This document shows positions 24,128-33,851 of a stretch of DNA of 64,000 bases, one piece after another (position 1 is the first letter of the stretch; each line of letters opens with the position of its first letter). The stretch is from assembly GCF_016918765.2 (NCBI RefSeq), contig NZ_CP092104.1:992001-1056000 (forward strand), read 5' to 3'. This DNA is from Flagellatimonas centrodinii. GTDB taxonomy: Bacteria > Pseudomonadota > Gammaproteobacteria > Nevskiales > Nevskiaceae. The notes under the pieces were generated by a model. It saw nothing but the letters and a program-made list of their open reading frames with translations. It searched no databases and was not told the DNA's origin. The position numbers were made by a program, and so were the translations under genes.

Positions 24128-25597
24128 ATGAGTCGCCCGCCCTTCCCCTTCACCCGTGATGTTGCCGGCCTGCGCGACGGCCGCTTTGACCTGCTGGTGG
24201 TCGGCGGCGGCATCTATGGCGCCTGGGCCGCGTTCGACGCCGCGCAACGCGGCCTCAGTGTCGCCCTGATCGAGAAAACCGACTGGGGCGCGGGCACCTC
24301 GCAGTCGTCGAGCAAGCTGATTCATGGCGGCCTTCGCTACCTCGAACACTACGAGTTCCGGCTGGTCCGTCACGCGCTGCACGAGCGCAAGGTGTTGCAC
24401 CGCATTGCGCCGCACCTGGTGCGACCACTGGATTTCATCCTGCCGGTGTTCAACGACCAGCGGGTAGGCCCTTTCATGCTGTCGTGCGGGCTCACCCTGT
24501 ACGACCTGATGGGGCTCGGCGGGCAGCCGGTGCGTCGGCACCGCTACTTCCGCCCGCGCCGGTTGCGGCATGCGTACCCCTACCTCGACGCACGCGGCCT
24601 GGTCGGCGGCTTCCGCTATGGCGACTGTCAGGAGGATGACGCCCGCATGACGCTGGTGGTGGCCGCGGCCGCCCATGCCGCCGGTGCCGTCTGCGCCAAC
24701 GGTGTCGAGGCACTGTCGCTGGATGCGCAGGGTGCCGAGGTCCGCAGCGACGAGGGGGAAACCTTCCGAATTCGTGCGCAGATGCTGATCAATGCCGCCG
24801 GCCCCTGGGCGATGCGCTTGCTGGGTGAGGATGCGCCGCCCACCCGCCTGGTCAAGGGCATGCATCTGGTGATGCCCGGCGTGCCCGGACTGCGCAACGC
24901 CTTTCTGCTGACCGCCGACGATGGCCGGGTGTTCTTCGTGATCCCCTGGTACGGTCGGACGCTGGTGGGGACCACCGAGCAGACCATCACCCGCGCCGAG
25001 GATGCGCTGCCCACCGAAGCCGAAACCGACTACCTGCTGGCCGCGGTGGCGCGCGCCATGCCCGGGCTCGGCTGGCGCCGCGAGGATGTGATCAGCCGGT
25101 TCGCCGGCACCCGCACGCTCGGGGTCGCACCCGCCACGTCACTGGCGGCAGTGAGTCGTGAATTCCAGATCCTGCGGCCCCGCGACAACGTCTTCATGCC
25201 GGTGGGTGGCAAGTACACCACCGCCCGCTGCGATGCCGCCGAGGTGGTCGACGCGGTCGCCAGCGCGCTCGGTGTCGATGCCACCAGCCGCACTGACGAA
25301 ACCCTGTTGCCGGGGACCCCCGAGGGCGATTTCAACCGCTGGCGCGGCTCCACCCTCGCCCGTCTGATCGCGGCTGGCGTGGATGCCGAGGCGGCGCATA
25401 CCTGTGCGATGCGGCACGGTTGCTACACCGACGCGTTGCTGGACCTGATCGAAGACGATCGCAGCCTGGGCCAGCGCGTGCACCCGGCGGCACCCTTCCT
25501 GCGGGTTGAACGGGTGTGGTCGCAGTCACACGAGATGGCGCGCAGCGAAGACGACCTGTCGCGGCGGCGGATGCCGTTGCAGTTGGTTGTGGGGTGA
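24128..25597 (+). CDS. glpD: FAD-dependent glycerol-3-phosphate dehydrogenase
   Basis: 489 residues. The FAD-binding motif LLVVGGGIYGAWAAFDAAQRG is at residues 22-42 and the GlpD signature TSQSSSKLIHGGLRYLE near 58-75. The substrate-side blocks GDCQEDDARMTLVV, NAAGPWA, VKGMHLV and FFVIPWYGRTLVGTTE follow in order. It oxidises sn-glycerol-3-phosphate to dihydroxyacetone phosphate at the inner membrane and passes electrons to quinone. No glpF or glpK is nearby. The final codons lead into a dispersed repeat whose first bases provide the TGA stop. ATG 24128 follows the SDR stop by 7 bp. Confidence 0.88.
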   Translation: MSRPPFPFTRDVAGLRDGRFDLLVVGGGIYGAWAAFDAAQRGLSVALIEKTDWGAGTSQSSSKLIHGGLRYLEHYEFRLVRHALHERKVLHRIAPHLVRPLDFILPVFNDQRVGPFMLSCGLTLYDLMGLGGQPVRRHRYFRPRRLRHAYPYLDARGLVGGFRYGDCQEDDARMTLVVAAAAHAAGAVCANGVEALSLDAQGAEVRSDEGETFRIRAQMLINAAGPWAMRLLGEDAPPTRLVKGMHLVMPGVPGLRNAFLLTADDGRVFFVIPWYGRTLVGTTEQTITRAEDALPTEAETDYLLAAVARAMPGLGWRREDVISRFAGTRTLGVAPATSLAAVSREFQILRPRDNVFMPVGGKYTTARCDAAEVVDAVASALGVDATSRTDETLLPGTPEGDFNRWRGSTLARLIAAGVDAEAAHTCAMRHGCYTDALLDLIEDDRSLGQRVHPAAPFLRVERVWSQSHEMARSEDDLSRRRMPLQLVVG

Positions 25598-25945
25598 ACC
25601 CCACCGTTTTTGCGAGCACTGCTCGCGGGTGGGGTGAACGACCGGACATGGATGTCTGGGCCGGGGTGAATTAGCGAAGTGACGGTTCGCCAGGATGGCC
25701 AATGCAGAGCCTTGGTAGCGGCACAACCCCAAGTGCATTCGCAGCACAACCCGACGCGCACTCAGGGCACTGTCCGTCGGACGCGATTGCCACGCCCGCT
25801 GCGCGGGCTCGCAATGACAAGGAGAGGGGGTGTCATCGCGAGGGGCAAAGCCCCGCGGCGATCTCGATGTCGCGGCACCGCGCTCGCCGGACGCGATTGC
25901 CGCGCCTGCTACGCAGGCTCGCAATGACCCCGTGCGCAGCTTCAC
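25598..25945. repeat. Repeat-rich gap: diverged 126-bp unit plus REP-like palindromes
   Basis: No gene. Bases about 25597-25735 are a diverged reverse-orientation copy of the tandem unit at 7343-7720, including GCGAGCACTGCTCGC and CCGGACATGGATGTCTGG. After that come two palindromic pieces with GGACGCGATTGCC...GGCTCGCAATGAC (about 25778-25820 and 25888-25928), resembling REP sequences, separated by a short hairpin around GGGGCAAAGCCCC. The region lies between convergent genes, where it may also act as a bidirectional transcript end. Confidence 0.75.
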
Positions 25946-27391
25946 TCACATCAGATACGTCGACTTCCAGTGGTAGTAGCCGGACAGCGCCTCCGGCCCG
26001 AGCTCGCGGCCGATGCCGCTGGCCTTGACCCCGCCGAACGGTGACCCGATGGCCGGCGCATAGCCATTAATGCCGACGGTGCCGGTGATGATGTGGTCGG
26101 CGACCTCACAGGCGTGGGCCTCATCCTTGCCCCAGACCGTACCGCCAAGCCCGAACTCGCTGTCGTTGGCGAGCCGGATCGCCTCAGCCTCGTCGCGATA
26201 GGGAATCACCGCCAGCACCGGCCCGAAGATTTCCTCGCGGGCAATGGTGGCCTCGTTGTTGACGTCGGCAAACACCGTGGGCTCGACGAACCAGCCGCGG
26301 CCCTGGGCGCCGGGGCGGCTACCGCCGACCACCAACCGACCTTCCTTGCGACCGGTTTCGATATAGCCTTCCACGCGTTGGCGATGGGCGGCCGAGGCCA
26401 TCGGGCCAAGCTGGGTGTTCATGTCGGCCGCCGCGCCCACCGCGAGACCGCTCACCGTGCTGGCGATGGCGTCCACCACTTCGGCGTAGCGACTTTGCGG
26501 CGCGAGAATACGGGTGCTGTTGAAACAGGTCTGCCCATTGTTCAGCAGCGAGGCCAGCGGCAGGCGTTCCTGCAGCACCGCCAGGTCGACGTCTTCCAGC
26601 ACCACCGCAGCGGACTTGCCCCCCAGCTCCAGCGTCACCGGGCGCAGCAGCTGGCCGCATTCACGGGCGATGATGCGGCCGGCAGCGGTGGAGCCGGTGA
26701 ACGCGACCTTGTCGACACCCGGGTGCGACACCAGATAGGCACCAACATCGCGGTCGGCGGCCACCCAGTTGATCACGCCCGGCGGCAGTCCGGCTTCAAT
26801 GGCGGCTTCAGCCATCAGGTAGCTGTCCAACACGGTGCCCGGCGACGGTTTGATCACGATGGTGCAACCGGCAGCCAGCGCCGGCGCGATCTTGCTGACC
26901 GCGAGGGCGATCGGGTAATTCCAGGGCACGATCGCGGCAATCACGCCGATCGGTACTTTCGACACCAGGGTTTCACGGCCGAGCTGCGAGCCGCGACGGT
27001 CTTCGGCCTGCGGCGTATCGATCAGGTCGGCATAGAAATTCACCATGCTCAGGGCGATCCCGGCCTCGAAGGCACTGCTCAACCACAGCGGCATGCCGTT
27101 CTGACGCGACACCGACAGCGCCAGGTCATCCTTGCGCTTCTGCAAGGCGGCATCGAAACGACGCAGCAGGGCCGCGCGGTCGGAGGCCGTCATATCGCGC
27201 CAGGCGGAGGATTCGAAGCCTGCCCGTGCGGCGGCCACAGCCCGGTCGATATCGCCATTCTGGCCTTCGGGCACGGTGGCAAGCGTTTCCTCGGTAGAGG
27301 CGTCGATCAGGGTGAAGGTCCGGTCCGAAACGGGTTTGACCCACTCTCCGCCGATGAAGAAGTGCTGACGATCCAGGCTGCTGGTGCCCAT
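25946..27391 (-). CDS. NAD(P)-dependent aldehyde dehydrogenase
   Basis: 481-residue aldehyde dehydrogenase. The cofactor-binding block is PWNYPIALAVSKIAPALAAG (about 153-172), followed by FTGSTAAGR, the catalytic Glu in LELGGKS and the catalytic Cys in NNGQTCFNSTRI (about 285). EIFGPVLAVIPY is present near the C-terminus. ATG 27391 has AGGAG upstream. It oxidises an aldehyde to the carboxylic acid. Placed divergent from the Baeyer-Villiger monooxygenase with two identical-type palindromes between them, it probably handles the omega-aldehyde produced after lactone opening. The substrate itself cannot be read from sequence. Confidence 0.85.
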   Translation of the reverse strand: MGTSSLDRQHFFIGGEWVKPVSDRTFTLIDASTEETLATVPEGQNGDIDRAVAAARAGFESSAWRDMTASDRAALLRRFDAALQKRKDDLALSVSRQNGMPLWLSSAFEAGIALSMVNFYADLIDTPQAEDRRGSQLGRETLVSKVPIGVIAAIVPWNYPIALAVSKIAPALAAGCTIVIKPSPGTVLDSYLMAEAAIEAGLPPGVINWVAADRDVGAYLVSHPGVDKVAFTGSTAAGRIIARECGQLLRPVTLELGGKSAAVVLEDVDLAVLQERLPLASLLNNGQTCFNSTRILAPQSRYAEVVDAIASTVSGLAVGAAADMNTQLGPMASAAHRQRVEGYIETGRKEGRLVVGGSRPGAQGRGWFVEPTVFADVNNEATIAREEIFGPVLAVIPYRDEAEAIRLANDSEFGLGGTVWGKDEAHACEVADHIITGTVGINGYAPAIGSPFGGVKASGIGRELGPEALSGYYHWKSTYLM

Positions 27392-27475
27392 GGAAGTTCT
27401 CCTGTTGATTGTTATGGCGGGCTCAGGACCCACGCCGGTCATCGGAGACTAGGCCGCGGAAGCGCTCTCGGGTAC

Positions 27476-27489
27476 TACCCGAACGGGTT
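27476..27489. promoter_or_regulatory. Palindromic operator candidate, site 1
   Basis: TACCCGAACGGGTT, an inverted repeat with 13 of 14 bases fitting TACCCGNNCGGGTA. It lies between the divergent aldehyde dehydrogenase (27391) and monooxygenase (27593) starts, 38 bp from a perfect second copy. Spacing of nearly four helical turns would allow two regulator dimers to bind the same face. The regulator is not in the immediate neighbourhood. Confidence 0.6.
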
Positions 27490-27513
27490 GGATTTGGGAT
27501 GGTTCACGCGCGC

Positions 27514-27527
27514 TACCCGAGCGGGTA
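27514..27527. promoter_or_regulatory. Palindromic operator candidate, site 2
   Basis: TACCCGAGCGGGTA, with perfectly complementary arms TACCCG/CGGGTA around AG. It is 66 bp upstream of the monooxygenase ATG. Same motif as site 1. Confidence 0.65.
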
Positions 27528-27592
27528 GTAGATCGAACCGCAGGCTCCGCCTAGGGTATCGGGGAAAACCGAAGCAGGACAGGAAGAGAACC

Positions 27593-29215
27593 ATGAGTGA
27601 AGCTGCAACACCGGCGCGGGTGCCGCGCCAACTGGATGTCGCCATCGTCGGCGCCGGCTGGTCGGGCATGTACATGCTCTACAAGTGTCGCCAGCTGGGC
27701 CTGAGTGCGAAGGTCTTCGAAAAAGGCCCCTCCGTGGGCGGCACCTGGTATTGGAACCGGTACCCCGGACTGCACTGCGATGTCGAGAGCGTTCAGTACT
27801 CTTTCTCGTTCGACAAGTCGCTGGAGCAGGAATGGAACTGGTCGGAGCGCTACGCCAGTCAACCCGAGATCCTTCGGTATGCCAACCATGTGGCGGACCG
27901 CTTCGACCTGCGCAAGGACATCATCTTCAATTCACTGGTGTCGGCGGCCCGCTATGACGATGCCACCGAGCAGTGGACGCTGACCACCGACAGCGACGGC
28001 AGCGTGCAGGCCCGCTTCGTGGTGATGGCCACCGGCTGCCTGACCATCCCGAAGGACGTCAACCTGCCCGGCATGGACGACTTCAAGGGCGAGGTCTACT
28101 ACACCTCGCGATGGCCGCACACGATGCCGGACTTCGCGGGCAAGCGCGTCGGGATCATCGGCACCGGCTCCTCCGGTATCCAGACCATTCCGATCGTCGC
28201 CGAGCAGTCGGGCCACCTGCACATCTTCCAGCGCACGCCGAGCTATAGCCTGCCGGCCCACAACCGCAAGCTCGAGCCGGAATTCACGGAATCGGTGAAG
28301 GCCAACTACGACGAGCTACGCGAAACCGCCCGCCACCACCTCGTGGGGATTCCCGGCGAGACCTACGCAGCATCAGTGTTCGACGTTGACGAGGCCACTC
28401 GCGAGCGGATTTTTGGCGAATGCTACGACAGCGGCCGTCCGTTCGCGCTGATGGTCTCCTTTGGTGACCTGCTCACCAGCGAGGCCGCCAACAAGACCGC
28501 CCAGGACTATCTCGCCCGGCGCATCCGTGAGCGGGTGAAAGATCCGGCGCTGGCCGAACAGCTGATTCCGACAGACCAGTTCGTCGGCACCCGCCGCCTC
28601 TGCATCGACACCGGTTACTACGAGACCTTCAACCGGCCCAACGTGACCCTGCAGAACCTGGCACGCAACCCCATCGATGCGGTGACCGCCGACGGCATCC
28701 GGCTCAAGGACGGCACCGACGTGGCGCTGGATTGCCTGATCTTCGCCACCGGTTATGACGCCATGACCGGCGCCCTGTTGTCGATGGACATCCAGGGTGA
28801 GGGCGACGTACAGCTACGGGAACGCTGGGCCGCCGGCCCCCGCACCATGATGGGCCTGATGGTGGAAGGCTTCCCCAACATGTTCACGGTCACCGGCCCC
28901 GGAAGCCCTTCGGTGCTCAGCAACATGCTGGTCTCCATCGAGCAGCATGTCGACTGGATCAGCGACTGTCTGGCGTATTTGCAGGCGCAGCACAAGCGGA
29001 AGATCCAGCCCACGCCCGAGGCACAGGAGCACTGGGTCAACCACGTCAACGAGTTGGCCAATGCGACGCTGTTCCCGCGGGGCAACACCTGGTACATGGG
29101 CGCCAATGTGCCCGGCAAGCCACGGGTGTTCATGCCATATCTCGGCGTCGGGCCGTATCGGGCGCTGTGCGATGACATTGCCAAATCCGACTATCGGGGC
29201 TTTGTCACCGAGTGA
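27593..29215 (+). CDS. Type I Baeyer-Villiger monooxygenase (cyclohexanone-monooxygenase-like)
   Basis: 540 residues, FAD/NADPH flavoprotein that inserts oxygen next to a ketone to give an ester or lactone. FAD site: VAIVGAGWSGMY at about 16-27, then GGTWYWNRYPGLHCDVES. The NADPH motif GIIGTGSSGIQ is near 186. The class fingerprint FxGxxxHxxxWP reads FKGEVYYTSRWP, so the conserved His is Tyr. The C-terminal half keeps DCLIFATGYDAMTG and NMFTVTGPGSPS. Length and the WYWNRYPG block place it with cyclohexanone/phenylacetone-type enzymes. ATG 27593 has AGGAAGAG upstream. It is first in a row with a CoA ligase and a PQQ alcohol dehydrogenase. Confidence 0.87.
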   Translation: MSEAATPARVPRQLDVAIVGAGWSGMYMLYKCRQLGLSAKVFEKGPSVGGTWYWNRYPGLHCDVESVQYSFSFDKSLEQEWNWSERYASQPEILRYANHVADRFDLRKDIIFNSLVSAARYDDATEQWTLTTDSDGSVQARFVVMATGCLTIPKDVNLPGMDDFKGEVYYTSRWPHTMPDFAGKRVGIIGTGSSGIQTIPIVAEQSGHLHIFQRTPSYSLPAHNRKLEPEFTESVKANYDELRETARHHLVGIPGETYAASVFDVDEATRERIFGECYDSGRPFALMVSFGDLLTSEAANKTAQDYLARRIRERVKDPALAEQLIPTDQFVGTRRLCIDTGYYETFNRPNVTLQNLARNPIDAVTADGIRLKDGTDVALDCLIFATGYDAMTGALLSMDIQGEGDVQLRERWAAGPRTMMGLMVEGFPNMFTVTGPGSPSVLSNMLVSIEQHVDWISDCLAYLQAQHKRKIQPTPEAQEHWVNHVNELANATLFPRGNTWYMGANVPGKPRVFMPYLGVGPYRALCDDIAKSDYRGFVTE

Positions 29216-29287
29216 GACGTGCCATTGGCCGCGACAACGGCCTATGATCGAAACACAGCTGTACATAAGAATGGAGAGGAGACGCCG

Positions 29288-30886
29288 ATGACCCCATCGA
29301 TGGACACATCGATCGCGATCCGTACCGCCCGCCGGCAACGGCTGGCGGACCTGTTGCACCGCAGTGCCGAGCGGGTGCCGCGCAAGCTGGCCCTGGTCTA
29401 CGGGCCAGCCCGCCTCAGCTACGCCGAGCTCAACGACAAGGTGAACCGCACCGCCAATGCACTGCAGGCGCAGGGGGTCGGTCGCGGCGATCACATCGCC
29501 CTGCTGTCACACAACAACCTCGGCTTCGTCGTCACCCGCTTCGCGCTGGCGCGGCTGGGGGCGGTGATGGTGCCGATCAACTTCATGCTCAACGCCAGTG
29601 AAGTGGCCTATATCCTCGGCAATGGCGAGGTCTGCGGCATCGTCGCCGAGGACGCCCTCACTTCAGTGGCCGACGCTGCCATTGCCGAGGCGGGCATCAC
29701 CGTGAAGGTGCGCGGATCGATTCGCGAAAAGCAGGATGCCACCCCCACCGGCTGGGACTGCATGCTGTCGTGGATGGACCACGCCGACAACGCCATGCCG
29801 GACGCCGACGTCGATGACGATGACCCGGTGCAGATGATGTACACCAGTGGCACCGAGTCGCGCCCCAAGGGCGTGCTGCTGCCGGCACGCAGCCTGTATG
29901 CCCAATACGCCAGCGTCATCATCGACGGCGAGATGACCAGCGACGACATCGAGGTGCATTCGTTGCCGCTGTATCACTGCGCCCAGCTCGATTGCTTCCT
30001 GACGCCAGACCTCTACCTCGGCGCTACCAGCATCGTGCTGCCGGCAGCCGACCCCGGCACCATTCTCAAGACCATCGCCGCAGAAAAGGCCAACAAGCTG
30101 TTCTGCCCGCCGACGGTCTGGATTGCCCTGCTGCGCCACCCGGATTTCGACAAGACCGATCTCAGCACCTTGAAGAAGGGCTACTACGGCGCCTCGATCA
30201 TGCCGGTGGAGATCATCAAGGAAATCGCCAAACGTATCCCGGCGCTGCGGCTGTTCAATTTCTACGGCCAGACCGAAATGTCACCGGTGGCGACCATCCT
30301 CAAACCCGAGGACCAGCTACGCAAGCTGGGGTCCGCCGGGCGGCCAGCCATCAACTGCGAGACCCGGGTGGTGGACGACGATGACCGGCCGGTCCCCGTT
30401 GGCACCGTCGGCGAGATCGTGCATCGCAGCCCGCATGCGACGCTGGGTTACTGGAAGAACGAGGAAAAGACGGCCGAGTCCTTTCGCAACGGCTGGTTCC
30501 ACAGTGGTGATTTGGGCGTGATGGATGAAGACGGCTATCTCAGCGTGGTCGACCGCAAGAAGGACATGATCAAGACTGGCGGCGAGAACGTCGCCAGCCG
30601 AGAAATCGAGGAAGTGATCTTCGCTCACCCCGCGGTCTCCGAAGTGGCGGTTTTCGGGGTCCCTCACCCGAAGTGGATCGAAGCCGTGATGGCGGTGGTG
30701 GTGGCTCGCCCCGGCGAAACCATCGAGGCCGAGGCCGTGATCGCCCATTGCCGCGAAAAACTGGCTGGCTACAAATCTCCAAAACTGGTCGAAGTCATCG
30801 ACCAGCTCCCCAAGAATGCCAGCGGCAAGGTGCTGAAGCGCGACCTGCGCCTGCGCTTCGCCGACCGCGCCAACACCCTCAACTGA
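29288..30886 (+). CDS. Acyl-CoA synthetase (ANL superfamily)
   Basis: 532 residues. AMP-binding motif [17 protein letters not shown] is at about 182-198, where the usual TSGTTG has ESR, then [10 protein letters not shown] (about 325), [14 protein letters not shown] (about 402) and the hinge [14 protein letters not shown]. The catalytic Lys lies in [12 protein letters not shown] near the C-terminus. It activates a carboxylic acid to its CoA thioester through an acyl-adenylate. It starts 72 bp after the monooxygenase, with GGAGAGGAG just upstream, and is probably part of the same transcript. Medium- or long-chain acids, or the acid produced by the ring-opening route, are plausible substrates. 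Confidence 0.85.
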   Translation: MTPSMDTSIAIRTARRQRLADLLHRSAERVPRKLALVYGPARLSYAELNDKVNRTANALQAQGVGRGDHIALLSHNNLGFVVTRFALARLGAVMVPINFMLNASEVAYILGNGEVCGIVAEDALTSVADAAIAEAGITVKVRGSIREKQDATPTGWDCMLSWMDHADNAMPDADVDDDDPVQMMYTSGTESRPKGVLLPARSLYAQYASVIIDGEMTSDDIEVHSLPLYHCAQLDCFLTPDLYLGATSIVLPAADPGTILKTIAAEKANKLFCPPTVWIALLRHPDFDKTDLSTLKKGYYGASIMPVEIIKEIAKRIPALRLFNFYGQTEMSPVATILKPEDQLRKLGSAGRPAINCETRVVDDDDRPVPVGTVGEIVHRSPHATLGYWKNEEKTAESFRNGWFHSGDLGVMDEDGYLSVVDRKKDMIKTGGENVASREIEEVIFAHPAVSEVAVFGVPHPKWIEAVMAVVVARPGETIEAEAVIAHCREKLAGYKSPKLVEVIDQLPKNASGKVLKRDLRLRFADRANTLN

Positions 30887-30926
30887 TCGGCCTGCGGGCC
30901 TGTTTGCCGTTTTCCAGGAGTCATCG

Positions 30927-33074
30927 ATGAACATCCACGAATTGAAACCCCTCGCCATCGTCATGGCAGCCACCCTGTTGATCGCCTGTGGCAAAAAGGA
31001 GGCGCCGGCGACCGAAGCCGCGCCGGCCGCTGCAGCCGAGGCCAAGGTGGCGCAGGTTGATGGCGCGCGCATCATCAATGCCGACAGCGAGCCGGGCGCC
31101 TGGCTCAGCCATGGCCGTACCTACAGCGAGCAGCGGTTCAGCCCGCTGAAGAAGGTCAACCTCGAGAACGTCGACGAGCTCGGCCTGGCCTGGCAGTACA
31201 AGCTGGACGTGGACCGCGCCACCGAGGCCACCCCCATCGTGGTCGATGGCGTGATGTACGTCACCGGTGCCTTCTCCATCGTCTCGGCGCTGGACCCGGT
31301 CAGCGGCAAGGAACTGTGGAAGTACGACCCCAAAGTGTCGCGTGACAAGGGCCGCGACGGCTGCTGTGGTGTCGCCAACCGCGGCGTCGCGGTGTGGCAG
31401 GGCAAGGTTTATGTCGGTGCCTATGACGGCCGCCTGATCGCGCTCGATGCCAAGACCGGCGCCGTCGCCTGGGAAGTGAACACGGTGCTCGATGCCAACC
31501 GCAGTTACACCATCACCGGTGCGCCGCGCATCATCAAGGGCAAGGTCATCATCGGCAACGGCGGCGCCGAGCTGGGTGTGCGCGGCTATATCACCGCCTA
31601 CGATTCCGATTCCGGCAAGCAGCTGTGGCGCTTCTTCACGGTGCCGGGCGATCCGTCCAAGCCGGCCGAAGACAAGGCGATGGAACTGGCTCTGCCCACC
31701 TGGAAGGGCGATGCCTGGTGGAAGTTCGGCGGTGGCGGCACGGTGTGGGATGCCATGGCCTACGACCCGGAGATGGATCTGCTCTACATCGGCGTCGGCA
31801 ACGGCAGCAGCTGGAGTCGCGAGGTGCGCAGCCCCGGTGGCGGCGACAACCTGTTCCTGTCCTCCATCGTCGCGCTCAAGCCGGACAGCGGCGAGTACGT
31901 GTGGCACTACCAGACCACGCCGGGCGATACCTGGGACTACACCGCGACCCAGCACATGATCCTGGCCGATCTGGAGATCAAGGGCGAGATGCGCAAGGTG
32001 TTGATGCAGGCACCGAAGAACGGCTTCTTCTACGTGCTCGATCGCAAGACCGGCGAGCTGCTGAGCGCCGAGAAGTTTGCGCCGGCCAACTGGGCCACCC
32101 ATGTCGATATGGAGACCGGCCGTCCGGTGGAAAACCCGGAAGCCGACTGGTCGGAAAAGCCGGCACTGGTATCACCGGGCCCGCTGGGCGCGCACAACTG
32201 GCAGCCGATGTCGTTCAACCCGGACACCGGCCTGGTGTACATCCCGATGCAGGAGGCCGTCGCCTACTTCGTGCCGAATCCGGATGAAGAGTACGGCGGC
32301 AAGGGCACCTGGCACATGGGCTCCGAACCGATTGCCCTGCCGGAGGACGAGAAGGCGCTGGCCGATGCCGTAGGGGCCCACAAGGGTCATCTGGTGGCCT
32401 GGGACCCGGTGGCCCAGAAGGAAGTCTGGCGCCAGAGCTATGTCACCGTGTGGAACGGCGGCACGCTGAGCACCGCTGGGGGTCTGGTGTTTCAGGGCAC
32501 CGCCGATGGTCGCTTCGTCGCCTACAACGCCGCCAACGGCGACAAGCTGTGGGAAACCCCGGCCAACACCGGCGTAATGGCGGGGCCCGTCACCTATGAA
32601 ATCAACGGTGAGCAGTACGTCACTGTGGCAGCCGGCTGGGGCGGCGCCTTCCCGCTGGCGCTTGGCGCACTGTCGGAGCCGGCCAAGGTGCATCCGGAGG
32701 CCCGCGTGCTCACCTACAAGTTGGGTGGCAAGGCGACGCTGCCGCCGCCGCGCAACGTCACCCTGGACCTGCCCGAGCCGCCGGAACTGACCGCCAGCGC
32801 CGAGGTGATCGACCAGGGCCGGACCCTCTACAACGGTCACTGCGGCATGTGCCATGGCCCCAACGCCATCTCCGGCAGCGTGTTGCCGGACCTGCGCTAC
32901 ATGACGCCAGAGACCCACAAGATCTTCACCGGCATCCTCGCCGGCGCCTATGCCAGCAAGGGCATGCCGTCGGTGATGGACAAGCTCGATGCGGAGCAGG
33001 TGGAGGCGATCCACCAGTACATCATCAAGCGGGCCCACGATGTAAAGGCGGTGGTGGCTCAGCCCACATCATGA
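30927..33074 (+). CDS. Type II quinohaemoprotein alcohol dehydrogenase (PQQ + haem c), lipoprotein
   Basis: 715 residues. Signal peptide ends LLIAC (Cys21), so it is probably a lipoprotein facing the periplasm. The eight-bladed PQQ domain includes the vicinal disulfide [10 protein letters not shown] and the catalytic Asp in [11 protein letters not shown]. The residue two after that Asp is Thr, not Asp, which suggests the Ca-dependent rather than the lanthanide-dependent type. A C-terminal cytochrome c domain has CGMCH at about 639-643 and a likely Met ligand in GMPSVM. It closely follows the pattern of Comamonas-type ethanol dehydrogenases, oxidising primary or secondary alcohols and passing electrons to the respiratory chain. 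PQQ biosynthesis genes are not in the window. A strong terminator follows. Confidence 0.88.
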   Translation: MNIHELKPLAIVMAATLLIACGKKEAPATEAAPAAAAEAKVAQVDGARIINADSEPGAWLSHGRTYSEQRFSPLKKVNLENVDELGLAWQYKLDVDRATEATPIVVDGVMYVTGAFSIVSALDPVSGKELWKYDPKVSRDKGRDGCCGVANRGVAVWQGKVYVGAYDGRLIALDAKTGAVAWEVNTVLDANRSYTITGAPRIIKGKVIIGNGGAELGVRGYITAYDSDSGKQLWRFFTVPGDPSKPAEDKAMELALPTWKGDAWWKFGGGGTVWDAMAYDPEMDLLYIGVGNGSSWSREVRSPGGGDNLFLSSIVALKPDSGEYVWHYQTTPGDTWDYTATQHMILADLEIKGEMRKVLMQAPKNGFFYVLDRKTGELLSAEKFAPANWATHVDMETGRPVENPEADWSEKPALVSPGPLGAHNWQPMSFNPDTGLVYIPMQEAVAYFVPNPDEEYGGKGTWHMGSEPIALPEDEKALADAVGAHKGHLVAWDPVAQKEVWRQSYVTVWNGGTLSTAGGLVFQGTADGRFVAYNAANGDKLWETPANTGVMAGPVTYEINGEQYVTVAAGWGGAFPLALGALSEPAKVHPEARVLTYKLGGKATLPPPRNVTLDLPEPPELTASAEVIDQGRTLYNGHCGMCHGPNAISGSVLPDLRYMTPETHKIFTGILAGAYASKGMPSVMDKLDAEQVEAIHQYIIKRAHDVKAVVAQPTS

Positions 33075-33092
33075 GATAGCTGCACTGCCAAT

Positions 33093-33126
33093 GGCCGGTC
33101 GCCCCTGCGGGCGGCCGGCCTTTTTT
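33093..33126 (+). terminator. Intrinsic terminator after quinohaemoprotein dehydrogenase
   Basis: GC-rich stem (33093-33103 with 33109-33120 approximately, loop around CTGC) followed directly by six T at 33121-33126, 18 bp after the dehydrogenase stop. It also separates this transcript from the convergent urea-transport operon. Confidence 0.85.
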
Positions 33127-33130
33127 GTGC

Positions 33131-33850
33131 TCACACACTCAGGTGTTTCTGCACCAGACTGTCAGACAGGCCATCGATGGCACCGCCGGCCACCAGCCGC
33201 CCCTTGTCGAGAATGCGGAAATCGGTTGCCACCCGGCGGGCAAACGGCAGCTTCTGCTCCACCAGCAACACGGTGAGCCCGGTCTCGCGGTTGAGTCGAA
33301 TCAGCAGATCGCCGATCTCGGCAACGATGTTGGGCTGAATACCCTCGCAGGGCTCGTCGAGAATCAACAGCTGCGGGTTGAACACCAACGCGCGGCCGAT
33401 GGCCAGCTGCTGCTGCTGCCCCCCGGAGAGATCGCCCCCCCGCCGTCGCAGCATCTGCTTGAGCACCGGAAAGGTGTCGTAGATGGGCTCCAGCGCGGTG
33501 CGGTCGCGGTCCGGACGCACGTAGACACCAAGCTGCAGGTTTTCCTCGACGGTGAGCTGGGGGAAGATTTCGCGGCCTTGCGGCACGTAGCCGATACCGA
33601 GACCCGCGCGGGCCTCGGCCGGGCGCCGCAACAAATCCTCGCCACCGAAGTGGATGCTGCCCTCGCGAATCGGCAACAGGCCCATCACGCATTTCAGCAG
33701 GGTGGTTTTGCCCATGCCGTTGCGGCCCATCAGGCAGGTGATGGAGCCGGGCTGCACGTCGAGACCGACATCCCAGAGGATATGGCTGCCGCCGTAGAAC
33801 TGGTTGACGCCGCGGGTCTGCAGCAGCGGCTCGAATGCGGTGGCCGTCAT
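33131..33850 (-). CDS. urtE: Urea ABC transporter ATPase UrtE
   Basis: 239 residues. ABC ATPase with Walker A GRNGMGKTT (about 37-45), signature LSGGQQQQLAIGRALV, Walker B LLILDEP and the branched-chain/urea-type CEGIQPNIV that follows. It pairs with UrtD to power the UrtBC permease. ATG 33850 is one base after the urtD stop (TGACATG), so translation is coupled; longer in-frame starts would lie inside urtD. Last gene of the urea cluster, convergent with the quinohaemoprotein gene. Confidence 0.92.
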   Translation of the reverse strand: MTATAFEPLLQTRGVNQFYGGSHILWDVGLDVQPGSITCLMGRNGMGKTTLLKCVMGLLPIREGSIHFGGEDLLRRPAEARAGLGIGYVPQGREIFPQLTVEENLQLGVYVRPDRDRTALEPIYDTFPVLKQMLRRRGGDLSGGQQQQLAIGRALVFNPQLLILDEPCEGIQPNIVAEIGDLLIRLNRETGLTVLLVEQKLPFARRVATDFRILDKGRLVAGGAIDGLSDSLVQKHLSV

Positions 33851-33851
33851 G

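Noticed and set aside
26093-27592. Long plus-strand extension upstream of the BVMO start
   Set aside because: The frame is antisense to the aldehyde dehydrogenase; the BVMO begins at 27593, just before its FAD motif and after a good ribosome site.
27593-29215. Annotation of this gene as an ordinary FMO
   Set aside because: The 540-residue length and WYWNRYPG block fit type I BVMO better, despite the altered fingerprint.
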